Counted from the stretch's first letter, positions 1-5,767 are shown. The stretch is 10,467 nucleotides of DNA from CAZCDM01 sp964497475 (GCA_964497475.1 CAZCDM010000081.1:1-10467); one strand, 5' to 3'. A program made the numbers and translations. The notes: generated from the sequence alone by a model not told the origin.

Positions 1-27
1 CAGGCCCTCTACGACCTGCTCCATTGA
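1..27 (+). CDS. Possible C-terminal tail of a gene entering from the left
   Basis: Reading frame 1 gives the eight residues QALYDLLH followed by TGA at 25-27. The codons are mostly C or G at the third position, like the real genes here, and a small hairpin (27-41) begins at the stop. That fits the end of a rightward gene whose body lies outside the window. Eight codons are far too few to identify a family or to prove coding. The other two frames on this strand run into repeat-like sequence and look non-coding. Confidence 0.25.
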   Translation, partial: QALYDLLH

Positions 28-41
28 TTGGGTGTCCCAAT
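27..41. repeat. Small inverted repeat ATTGGG-TGT-CCCAAT
   Basis: A perfect 6-bp stem (27-32 with 36-41) around a 3-base loop. It directly follows the possible stop codon at 25-27, so it could help end an incoming transcript. There is no T-run behind it, so it is not a standard intrinsic terminator. Confidence 0.3.
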
Positions 42-85
42 GTTGAAGTCAGGTTGCCTTCGATCATTCTGACCGAAGCGGGTAT

Positions 86-110
86 GGCTGGCGGGGTTCC
101 CATCCCGCCA
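86..110 (+). repeat. REP-like palindrome, copy A
   Basis: A strong hairpin: GCTGGCGGG at 87-95 pairs perfectly with CCCGCCAGC at 104-112 around an 8-base loop. The 25-base unit at 86-110 recurs on the opposite strand at 161-137 with 22 of 25 bases the same. The three differences are all transitions in the loop. High GC, an intergenic position and inverted pairing are typical of REP/BIME elements, which are mobilised by RAYT-type transposases. No RAYT gene is in the window. Confidence 0.6.
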
Positions 111-136
111 GCAACGCCGCCCCCCCCTTGCTGAGG

Positions 137-161
137 TGGCGGGACAGGAGCCCCGCCAGCC
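137..161 (-). repeat. REP-like palindrome, copy B (inverted)
   Basis: This is the inverted partner of the unit at 86-110, separated from it by 26 bases. TGGCGGG at 137-143 pairs with CCCGCCA at 152-158 around an 8-base loop, forming its own hairpin. Read on the minus strand it matches copy A at 22 of 25 positions. Together the two copies resemble a BIME-type pair downstream of the leftward operon. Confidence 0.6.
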
Positions 162-182
162 GGAAGTTGGCCTTGCGTGTAG

Positions 183-202
183 CACAGCCGCCCCCGGCTG
201 TG
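183..202. repeat. 8-bp perfect inverted repeat (CACAGCCG / CGGCTGTG)
   Basis: CACAGCCG at 183-190 pairs perfectly with CGGCTGTG at 195-202 around a loop of four C. It lies among the other palindromes of the 1-277 region and is not related in sequence to copies A and B. It could be another interspersed repeat or a structured 3' end for the leftward operon. It has no adjoining T-run. Confidence 0.45.
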
Positions 203-217
203 GTTGTTCCTCGGCGC

Positions 218-248
218 AAAAAGACCCTTCGGCTTCGCTCAGGGTGAC
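218..248 (-). terminator. Interspersed repeat that may act as terminator of the leftward operon
   Basis: Read leftward, ACCCT (245-241) can pair with AGGGT (228-224), followed by C and a run of five T (222-218). This begins 33 bases after the stop codon of the LolA-like gene. The core (225-248, starting CCCTTCGGC and ending AGGGTGAC on the plus strand) is a motif I recognise as scattered between genes in many bacterial genomes and metagenomes. It produces the familiar spurious translation CHPERSRR. The stem is short (5 bp, with possible extra GC pairing inside), so terminator strength is uncertain. Confidence 0.45.
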
Positions 249-277
249 AACAAGGCGACCTGTTTTGCACACACGCC

Positions 278-1174
278 TCAGTCGCCGAGTCGTTCGACGG
301 TGACATCCCAGCCGACGGGCTTGTCCATAACAAAAAGCTTTGGGTCGATGGCCTTGCTCGTCTCGACATTCTCAAAGGCCACCGTCGTGACGTTCTTGCT
401 CTTGTCGCGGCTGACGATTTTCACCGGCAGGTCGGTTTTCTGATCGATCCACATTTCCAGCTTCGTGAAGTTGAGCTGGTCGACGTTTTTTTTCCGCGGC
501 ACGATCAGGAGGTAGTCGGTCTCTTTCGGCTCGCTGGGTTTGGTCGGCCGGGTGGCGACCTCGCAGAGGCTGGCGATGTCGTCGGCCTTCTGGCCGAAGG
601 GCACGGGGAAGGGCCCCTTGCCGATCCGCAGGGCCTGGACGGCCTCGCCCTTGGCGGCGACCTGCACGCGCGTGAGCTGCTTGATATTGTACTTGGCGAT
701 CGTCAGCCACATTCCGTCGAAAAGGTAGAGCAGCTTCTGCTTGCGGACCGGGCCCCGCCGGCCGAGCTGGAGCGTCTCGAAGTCGATGCGGAATTTCGCC
801 GGCTGCTCGGCCGTCTTCTGCTGGAAGGCCACCGTCCCCGTCCGCGTCTCGATGTCGCCCGTGAGCCGCTGCTCGACGGTGTACGTCACCTCGGCCGTCA
901 GGGTCGTGTAGCGATCGCCGGCCTGTTCGAGCCGATTGAGAATCGCCATCGCCTCGGGCGAGACGTCGGTAACCGCTTCGGCCGGGGCGGGCTTTGCTGC
1001 CGGCGGCGCGGGCTTCTCGGCCGGGGCCGGGGGTTTGTCCGCCTTCTTGTGCGTCGCGTGAGATTTCGCGTCAGGCTGCTGGCCCGGCGAGCAGGCCGGC
1101 TCGACCAGTACCGCGGCGGCCGAGAGGGTAAGCAGAAACGCCGTTAGCAGCAGGTTTCTTCGGATGATTCGCAT
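278..1174 (-). CDS. LolA-like outer-membrane lipoprotein-sorting family protein, N-terminally anchored
   Basis: A 298-residue predicted envelope protein. Residues 1-23 are a basic-then-hydrophobic signal or anchor segment ending near Cys28. The Cys is preceded by E-P-A rather than a normal lipobox, so lipidation is doubtful. Residues about 42-66 are a Pro/Ala/Lys-rich linker. Residues about 73-298 look like a LolA/LolB-fold domain: alternating strands, 'LYLFDGMWLTIAKY' at 149-162, 'FPVPFGQK' at 189-196 and 'LEMWIDQKTDLPVKI' at 239-253. The LolA fold binds acyl chains, so carrying lipid or lipoprotein is the natural guess. The ATG at 1174 was chosen because the signal peptide starts there and GGGAGA lies about 8 bases upstream. 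Its first 31 bp overlap the end of the VTT gene. It is the last gene of the operon. The family call is fairly sure; the cargo is unknown. Confidence 0.75.
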   Translation of the reverse strand: MRIIRRNLLLTAFLLTLSAAAVLVEPACSPGQQPDAKSHATHKKADKPPAPAEKPAPPAAKPAPAEAVTDVSPEAMAILNRLEQAGDRYTTLTAEVTYTVEQRLTGDIETRTGTVAFQQKTAEQPAKFRIDFETLQLGRRGPVRKQKLLYLFDGMWLTIAKYNIKQLTRVQVAAKGEAVQALRIGKGPFPVPFGQKADDIASLCEVATRPTKPSEPKETDYLLIVPRKKNVDQLNFTKLEMWIDQKTDLPVKIVSRDKSKNVTTVAFENVETSKAIDPKLFVMDKPVGWDVTVERLGD

Positions 1175-1914
1175 GGGGGTTCTCCCGGTTTGGATTTTCG
1201 TTTGAACAGTCGGGCCAGGACCACCACCATCGCCACGCCCAGCAGCCCGACGGTGACGACCCACCCGGCCTGGCCGAGCAGGAACGTCGCGGCGGCTATG
1301 ACACTATAGCGGATGAATCGCCCGAGGAAGTTAGCCGTCGCGAATCGTCGCCGGCTGTACTGGTGCGAGGCCGCCAGCACGCGCGACGGGTCCAGCGGAA
1401 TCGGCAAGGCGTTGATCACCAGCAGGATCGTCCACGGCGAGCGGGCGAACCATCGCTCAGCCGCAGCGTAGAACCGCGCGTGGCGAATCTTCGCGATGCG
1501 CTTCGACCGCAGGGCCAGGGTAAACAGGTGGTAGTCGGTCAGGTTGGCCATCGTCGAGGCCATCGCCCCCAGCAGCGAGACGACCAGCACCGTGGAGAAG
1601 AACTCGCCCGTCACGCCCGGGCGGATGGCCACCGCCGAGGCGATCCAGCCGGTGTTCAGCGGCAGGAACGTACTGGCCAGCGAGAGGTACAGCACGAAGA
1701 CCGTCAGCTTGATCGCCCCGGACATCTCCAGGACCGACGTCTGCACGGCCGACCAACTGGAATGGTCGAACTGGCCCAGCTCCGGCAGCAGCACAAACAG
1801 CAGCACGACCACCGTAACGAGGTAGACCGCAAAGACCGCGAACCAAGGGCGGACGCGAATGTCATCGCCCCCGGCGGGCGGGTCGATCGGAGATTCCGTG
1901 GCGGATTGGTCCAT
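1144..1914 (-). CDS. VTT/DedA-like (SNARE-associated family) integral membrane protein
   Basis: A 256-residue membrane protein. Hydrophobic segments lie at about 23-45, 66-90, 103-130, 160-180 and 203-236. The stretch 'INALPIPLDPSRVLAASHQY' (167-186) followed by 'LGRFIRY' (197-203) resembles the conserved VTT-domain region, with prolines in a short helix break and then a G-R-x-x-R-Y motif. VTT/DedA proteins are linked to lipid scrambling and to polyprenyl-phosphate or phospholipid flipping. The specific substrate cannot be read here. The C-terminus is basic then acidic and ends in two cysteines. The ATG at 1914 is preferred because GAGGG lies 9 bases upstream. A TTG at 1938 overlapping the ATPase stop codon is possible but has no Shine-Dalgarno sequence. 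The 3' end overlaps the LolA-like gene by 31 bp, which argues for co-translation. Confidence 0.7.
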   Translation of the reverse strand: MDQSATESPIDPPAGGDDIRVRPWFAVFAVYLVTVVVLLFVLLPELGQFDHSSWSAVQTSVLEMSGAIKLTVFVLYLSLASTFLPLNTGWIASAVAIRPGVTGEFFSTVLVVSLLGAMASTMANLTDYHLFTLALRSKRIAKIRHARFYAAAERWFARSPWTILLVINALPIPLDPSRVLAASHQYSRRRFATANFLGRFIRYSVIAAATFLLGQAGWVVTVGLLGVAMVVVLARLFKRKSKPGEPPCESSEETCC

Positions 1915-1934
1915 ATGGCAAAACCCTCGGTCGG

Positions 1935-2615
1935 TCAATCGGCTGGGTGGAGCTGGCCGTCTTTCATGTGCAGTATGCGGTCGGCGGCGGCGGCCGCTTC
2001 GGCCGAGTGGGTAATCATCACGATGGTCTGGCCGGCGTGGTGGATGCGGCCGAACAGCTCCAGCAGCGACCGGCCGTTCTCGCTGTCGAGGTTGCCCGTC
2101 GGTTCGTCGGCCAGCAGCACCTCAGGCTGATGGGCCAACGCACGGACTACCGCGACGCGCTGCTGCTCGCCGACGGACATTTGGGCCGGCTTGCGTCGGG
2201 CCGCATCGCTCACGCCACAGTCCGTCAGCAGAGCATCAATGTTGCGTTCGTGCCGGCCGAGCAGGCCTCGTACTTTCAAGGACATGCGGACGTTGTCCCG
2301 CCCGATCAGCGGCGGCAGCAGATTAAACCGCTGAAAGACGAATCCGATTCGGTTCCGTCGCAATTCATTCCTCGGCCCCGGGCGGGCGGAAACCCCCCGT
2401 CCGTCGTAGACGACCTCGCCGCCGTCGGGCAGGCTCATCAGGCCCAGCAGGTTCAGCAGCGTCGTCTTGCCGCAGCCGCTGGGGCCCATAACGGCCAGGA
2501 ACTCGCCCCGCGCCACGCGCAGCGAGCAGCCATGCAGCACCTCGGCCCGGCCGGGCCCGCGGCCGTAGCTCTTGCGAAGCTCTCGCCCTTCCAGAATGTA
2601 CGGTTCGCCAGCCAT
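1935..2615 (-). CDS. ABC transporter ATP-binding protein, LolD/MacB class
   Basis: A 226-residue ATPase of the lipoprotein-release/MacB type, expected to sit on the cytoplasmic face and power the FtsX-type permease encoded just upstream. Visible motifs are Walker A GPSGCGKTT (44-52), Q-loop Q95 in 'FVFQRFNLLPPL', signature MSVGEQQ (146-152), Walker B VLLADEP (166-172) with Asp170 and Glu171, D-loop 'GNLD', and the switch His203 in 'ITHS'. The signature has Val148 where the class usually has Gly (SGGEQ). Length is normal for LolD. The ATG at 2615 has no good Shine-Dalgarno sequence; the leader is AT-rich with a short direct repeat. It lies 53 bp after the permease stop codon and 20 bp before the VTT start. 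The class call is secure. LolD versus MacB-type export cannot be separated by motif alone. Confidence 0.88.
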   Translation of the reverse strand: MAGEPYILEGRELRKSYGRGPGRAEVLHGCSLRVARGEFLAVMGPSGCGKTTLLNLLGLMSLPDGGEVVYDGRGVSARPGPRNELRRNRIGFVFQRFNLLPPLIGRDNVRMSLKVRGLLGRHERNIDALLTDCGVSDAARRKPAQMSVGEQQRVAVVRALAHQPEVLLADEPTGNLDSENGRSLLELFGRIHHAGQTIVMITHSAEAAAAADRILHMKDGQLHPAD

Positions 2616-2639
2616 TTTATATTCGCCAATTCATATTCG
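2616..2639 (-). repeat. Short AT-rich direct repeat in the leader of the ATPase gene
   Basis: TTTATATTCG at 2616-2625 and TTCATATTCG at 2630-2639 match at 9 of 10 positions and sit 14 bp apart. They abut the start codon of the leftward ATPase gene, in an AT-rich patch inside a GC-rich operon. They may help initiation where a Shine-Dalgarno sequence is missing, or be an internal control site. The function is not shown. Confidence 0.35.
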
Positions 2640-2668
2640 TTACCGTCGTCACGGGCGGCGCGGTGCGA

Positions 2669-3871
2669 TCACTCATACGCCAGCGCCTCGGCCATGTCGA
2701 CCCGCATCGCCCGCCAAGCCGGGTACAGCCCGGCCAGCACGGCTCCGACCGTCGCCGCCAGCACCGCCAGCGCGACCCACTCGATGGTGATGTTCACCGT
2801 CAGCAGCGGACGGACCGCTTGGATGCCCCACCCGGCGGCAAAGCTGCCGGCAATGCCCATGGCCGCCCCGGACGCCGTCAGCAGGAGCGACTCGGCCTGG
2901 ACCTGCCAGAGAATCGTCCACCGCGATGCGCCACAGCTTTTGAGGATCGCGATCTCCCGCGTCCGCTGGAGCACCATCGTGTAGAGCGTGGTCATGGTGA
3001 ACAGGAAAGCGATCGTCAGGGCGATGACGTTGACGATGTCGACGTAGGTGAACAGCAGGCCGAACCGCTCAGCCAGCATGCCGCGATAGCTTGCCAGGGG
3101 CACGACGTCCTGGCCGATCGCCTCGGCGAGGGTCGCACAGGCCGGGCCGACGTTCACGCCCGGCCCCAGCCGAACGAACAGCAGCGTACACTTGGTGATG
3201 TCGCCGCTGCCGAAGAGGTACTGGGCCGTCCGCAGGGGCAGGAACACGCGGGTCATTACCCCGGCCGGGACGATGCCGACGATGGTCCAGTCGTGATTGG
3301 CGGCGGTGACGACATCGCCGACCTTGTACCCGCCGGCCTCGGCCAGGCGCTGATCGATCACCAGTTCCAGCCCGGCTGCGGTCGGGCCCGAGCCGTCCAG
3401 GCGGATCGGTTCGTCGGTCGCGTCGGGGCCGAGGAGCCTGCCCTCGATCCATCGGCCGAAGTCGCCGGCCGGGTCGAACAGCCGCCCGGACGAGAGCTTC
3501 GCCCCGCCGGTCACGACGTCCCAGTCGGCCGCCTCGATGCCGGCGGCAACGTGGTCCTGCCCGGCCAGCTTGATCGGCCAGGTGAACACGGGCACGGCCC
3601 GGGAGACAACCTCGCCGTAGCGGTCCTCGATCAGCGGGGCGAGCTTTTCGCTCAGGCCCACGCCGCTGCGGGCCGTGGCGCCGTCGCCCCAGCCGGCCGG
3701 GAAGACGATCACATCCGCGGCGACCGACTCCCACCGCTCGGCGATCTCGAAGAGGCTCCCGCGGGCCAGGCCCGAGAGCGTCACCAGCATGCAGATGCCC
3801 ATGGCAATGCCGCCCGCCGAAAGCAGGCTGCGGAGCTTGTGGTGCAGAATGTTCGCCAGGGGCAGGTTCAT
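2669..3871 (-). CDS. MacB/LolC/LolE (FtsX-type) ABC transporter permease
   Basis: A 400-residue inner-membrane permease with the four-helix FtsX/MacB layout. TM1 is at about 15-37. A large extracytoplasmic domain spans about 40-270. TM2 is at about 273-300. The coupling region 'QRTREIAILKSCGAS' (302-316) is the family hallmark. TM3 is at about 328-350 and TM4 at about 363-384, followed by the typical ending 'YPAWRAMRVDMAEALAYE' (383-400). It should pair with the LolD-like ATPase encoded next. Such transporters extract lipoproteins or lipids from the outer leaflet or drive periplasmic machines rather than moving solutes through a pore. The start at 3871 overlaps the phosphatase stop codon as ATGA and has GGAGG 7 bases upstream. 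The open frame continues upstream to 4564, but that part is antisense to the phosphatase and looks non-coding. With only one permease gene, the complex is probably a homodimer. Confidence 0.87.
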   Translation of the reverse strand: MNLPLANILHHKLRSLLSAGGIAMGICMLVTLSGLARGSLFEIAERWESVAADVIVFPAGWGDGATARSGVGLSEKLAPLIEDRYGEVVSRAVPVFTWPIKLAGQDHVAAGIEAADWDVVTGGAKLSSGRLFDPAGDFGRWIEGRLLGPDATDEPIRLDGSGPTAAGLELVIDQRLAEAGGYKVGDVVTAANHDWTIVGIVPAGVMTRVFLPLRTAQYLFGSGDITKCTLLFVRLGPGVNVGPACATLAEAIGQDVVPLASYRGMLAERFGLLFTYVDIVNVIALTIAFLFTMTTLYTMVLQRTREIAILKSCGASRWTILWQVQAESLLLTASGAAMGIAGSFAAGWGIQAVRPLLTVNITIEWVALAVLAATVGAVLAGLYPAWRAMRVDMAEALAYE

Positions 3872-4455
3872 CGGCCGGCCTCCAGCAGGGCCAGCAGCTC
3901 GGCCAGGCGGCGGATGACGAAGTCGGCCTCGCCGGCCCACTCCGGCAGCTCGCCCGGGCACAGCAGGACGCTCTCGGCCCCGGCGGCGTTGGCGGCCTGG
4001 ATGTCGTAGTGGAAGTCGCCCACCGCCAGGCAGCGATGCGGGCGGAGCTTCATCGCATGGCAGATCGCCGCCATGCCGTCCGGCTGCGGCTTGACGATGC
4101 CGTCCTCGCGGCTGCGGATGACCTCGAAGCGCATCTGCGGAAAACGCTGGAGGACGATCTCGACGGCCTGGCGGGTGTTGCGCGTCAGCAGCGCGGTGCG
4201 AACCGACCGGCGGGCCAGCTCGGCGAGCACCTCGTCCACGCCATCCATCAGCCCGGCCGAGCGGGCCGCGTGCAGCTCGTGCGCCAGCAACGCCTGGTAG
4301 GCCTGGCCCTGCAGCAGCGGGGGCATTTCGTCGATGCCCTCGAGCACACCGCGGCCGGGCGGGATGTTCAGCTCCCGCCGGATCGCAGCGAAGTCGAGCA
4401 TCGGCTCGATCAGCGTGCCGTCCATGTCGAAGATGACTGCGTCGTATCGGTTCAT
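3868..4455 (-). CDS. HAD-superfamily hydrolase (phosphoglycolate phosphatase-like)
   Basis: A 195-residue soluble phosphatase with all four HAD motifs. Motif I is DMDGTL (10-15) with nucleophile Asp10 and acid/base Asp12. Motif II is Thr91 in 'LLTRN', motif III is Lys122 in 'VKPQPD', and motif IV is GDFHYD (146-151) with Asp147 and Asp151. A helical cap of about 60-70 residues lies between motifs I and II, which places it in HAD subclass I (Gph/PGMB-like). The substrate could be phosphoglycolate, a sugar phosphate or a nucleotide and cannot be told from sequence. The ATG at 4455 was chosen because motif I follows directly and GAGG lies 10 bases upstream; a longer frame to 4512 adds 19 unconvincing residues. 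It is the first gene of the leftward operon and overlaps the permease by 4 bp (ATGA). Confidence 0.87.
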   Translation of the reverse strand: MNRYDAVIFDMDGTLIEPMLDFAAIRRELNIPPGRGVLEGIDEMPPLLQGQAYQALLAHELHAARSAGLMDGVDEVLAELARRSVRTALLTRNTRQAVEIVLQRFPQMRFEVIRSREDGIVKPQPDGMAAICHAMKLRPHRCLAVGDFHYDIQAANAAGAESVLLCPGELPEWAGEADFVIRRLAELLALLEAGR

Positions 4456-4483
4456 GCTGGGTGGGCCTCTGCCCGGGGGTGAT

Positions 4484-4489
4484 AGAATA
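4484..4489 (-). promoter_or_regulatory. Weak candidate -10 box for the leftward operon
   Basis: TATTCT on the minus strand (4489-4484) would place a transcription start near 4477 and a leader of about 22 bases containing the GAGG of the phosphatase gene. No good -35 lies at normal spacing. A TTGCAT at 4516-4511 is 21 bases away, which is too far for ordinary sigma-70 contact. The region must hold a promoter for this operon, but this exact site is only a guess. Confidence 0.25.
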
Positions 4490-4555
4490 CAGCCGATAGC
4501 CATTCGACGCATGCAATTTTCCCGCCGGCGGGGTGCCCCGAGCGAGCGAGCCGCC

Positions 4556-4584
4556 TTGCATCATCCCTTGGCCGGGGGGATAAT
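4556..4584 (+). promoter_or_regulatory. Sigma-70-type promoter TTGCAT-N17-GATAAT ahead of the Sua5-YwlE fusion
   Basis: The -35-like TTGCAT at 4556-4561 and the -10-like GATAAT at 4579-4584 are separated by exactly 17 bases, the ideal spacing. Each matches consensus at 4 or 5 of 6 positions. Transcription would begin about 4590-4592, only 2-4 bases before the ATG at 4594. The mRNA would then be leaderless or nearly so. This agrees with the lack of a usable Shine-Dalgarno sequence; AAAGG at 4586-4590 is too close to the ATG. Confidence 0.55.
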
Positions 4585-4593
4585 CAAAGGCCC

Positions 4594-5712
4594 ATGAGCA
4601 CCCGCGTACTGACAGTCCCCGACGCGGCGACCGGGCAGGTCGCCATCGCCGAAGCCGCCCAGGCCATCTCCGACGGCAAGCTCGTCGCCTTCGCGACCGA
4701 GACGGTCTACGGCATTGCCGCCCTGGCCAGCAACGCCGAGACCATCGCCCGGCTGCGGAAACTCAAGGACCGCCCGACGGGGGGCTTCAGTCTGCACCTG
4801 CCCGGGCCGGACCGCCTCGGCCGATACGTCGAAACCATTCCGCTGCGGGCCCACTGGCTGATCGAACGCGCCTGGCCCGGCCCGGTGACCCTGCTGCTGC
4901 CAACCGGCGGCGCGCTGGCTGATGAATCGCTGCAAGCCATCGACGGACTGTACGAGTCGCTGACCGTCGATGGCGTCATCGGCCTGCGGTGCCCTGACGA
5001 GCCGGTCGCCCGGGCCCTGCTCGACGCGGTCGACGGGCCGGTCGTCGCTCCCAGCGCGAACCTGGCCGGCGCCCCCTCGCCCCGCCAGGCCGAGGAGGTC
5101 ATCGCCGGGCTCGGCGAGAAGATCGACCTGGTGGTCGACTCCGGCCCGAGCCGGTTCGGCACGGACAGCACGATCGTGAAATTCAGCGGCGAGGCCTGGC
5201 AACTCATCCGCCAGGGCGTCTGCGACGAGGCGATGATCCAACGGTTCATGCACCGCAAGTTCGCCTTCGTGTGCACGGGCAATACCTGTCGCAGCCCGAT
5301 GGCGGCCGCCCTGGCTGGGGCGATCTTCGCCGAGAAGCTCGGCTGCGATATCACGGCGCTCAAGGCCGCCGGCGTGGAGATCAGCTCGGCCGGCGTGGTC
5401 GCCGGTGCGGGCTCCCGGGCCACCGCCGAGGCCTGCCACGCCATGGCCGGCCGCGACCTGGACCTCTCCAGCCACCGCAGCCGACGGTTCACCGAGAGCT
5501 TCGCTCGCCGCTGCGACCGCATCTTCACCATGACGGCCGACCATGCCGACCTGGCCCGGCAGATTGCCCCGGCCGTGGCTGACCGCATCGAGCCGCTGGA
5601 CCCGGCCGGCGACATTGCCGACCCCATCGGTGGCGGCCAGGCAGTCTACGAAACCACCGCCGACCAGATCGATCGGGCCTTGCGTGCGCGGATCAATCTC
5701 GGTATGGTGTAA
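4594..5712 (+). CDS. Fusion: L-threonylcarbamoyladenylate synthase (Sua5/TsaC/YwlC) + YwlE-type low-molecular-weight phosphatase
   Basis: A 372-residue two-domain protein. Residues about 13-208 are a YrdC/Sua5 domain that makes threonylcarbamoyl-AMP from threonine, bicarbonate and ATP, the first step of t6A37 tRNA modification. Visible marks are 'ATETVYG' (34-40), 'LRKLKDRP' (54-61), 'APSAN' (152-156) and 'GTDSTIV' (189-195). Residues about 221-372 are a low-molecular-weight phosphatase. Its P-loop CTGNTCRS (227-234) has nucleophile Cys227 and Arg233, and the general-acid Asp is probably Asp343 in 'ADPIGG'. The loop has Thr231 as in Bacillus YwlE, a protein-arginine phosphatase, where tyrosine phosphatases have Ile. 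Met219 just before this domain may be the start codon of an ancestral separate gene. The archaeal-type Sua5 C-terminal domain is absent. rpiB follows 55 bp downstream, matching the Bacillus ywlC-ywlE-ywlF order. Confidence 0.88.
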   Translation: MSTRVLTVPDAATGQVAIAEAAQAISDGKLVAFATETVYGIAALASNAETIARLRKLKDRPTGGFSLHLPGPDRLGRYVETIPLRAHWLIERAWPGPVTLLLPTGGALADESLQAIDGLYESLTVDGVIGLRCPDEPVARALLDAVDGPVVAPSANLAGAPSPRQAEEVIAGLGEKIDLVVDSGPSRFGTDSTIVKFSGEAWQLIRQGVCDEAMIQRFMHRKFAFVCTGNTCRSPMAAALAGAIFAEKLGCDITALKAAGVEISSAGVVAGAGSRATAEACHAMAGRDLDLSSHRSRRFTESFARRCDRIFTMTADHADLARQIAPAVADRIEPLDPAGDIADPIGGGQAVYETTADQIDRALRARINLGMV

Positions 5713-5767
5713 CCCCGTCTCAAGGCCGGTGAATCTCCCGGCCTGATCGGCCAATAAGGAACAGAGT

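Noticed and set aside
9..272. 87-residue leftward open frame in the repeat region
   Set aside because: It translates palindromes and the widespread interspersed repeat, has no protein-like composition and no Shine-Dalgarno site.
1912..1938. TTG start of the VTT gene at 1938
   Set aside because: It would give a TTGA overlap with the ATPase stop codon but has no Shine-Dalgarno site. The ATG at 1914 has GAGGG at good spacing. It is not fully excluded.
1935..3871. MacB-type antibiotic or toxin export as the role of the ABC pair
   Set aside because: The ATPase and permease fit this class, but there is no membrane-fusion protein or TolC-like gene nearby. The LolA-like and VTT neighbours point to lipid handling instead.
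2663..4009. 448-residue rightward open frame
   Set aside because: Antisense to the permease and phosphatase genes. Its product is rich in Arg, Gly, His, Asp and Gln with no motifs, as expected of a GC-rich shadow frame.
4511..4516. TTGCAT on the minus strand as -35 for the leftward operon
   Set aside because: The spacing to the nearest -10-like box (TATTCT) is 21 bases, outside the normal range.
4521..4532. Palindrome CCCGCCGGCGGG in the divergent region
   Set aside because: A perfect 12-bp palindrome but without a loop or T-run in a GC-rich background. It could be an operator, but nothing supports it beyond symmetry.
3872..4564. Extension of the permease frame upstream to 4564
   Set aside because: This part overlaps the phosphatase gene in another frame and is Arg/Gly/Pro-rich. 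The ATGA overlap and GGAGG site support the start at 3871.
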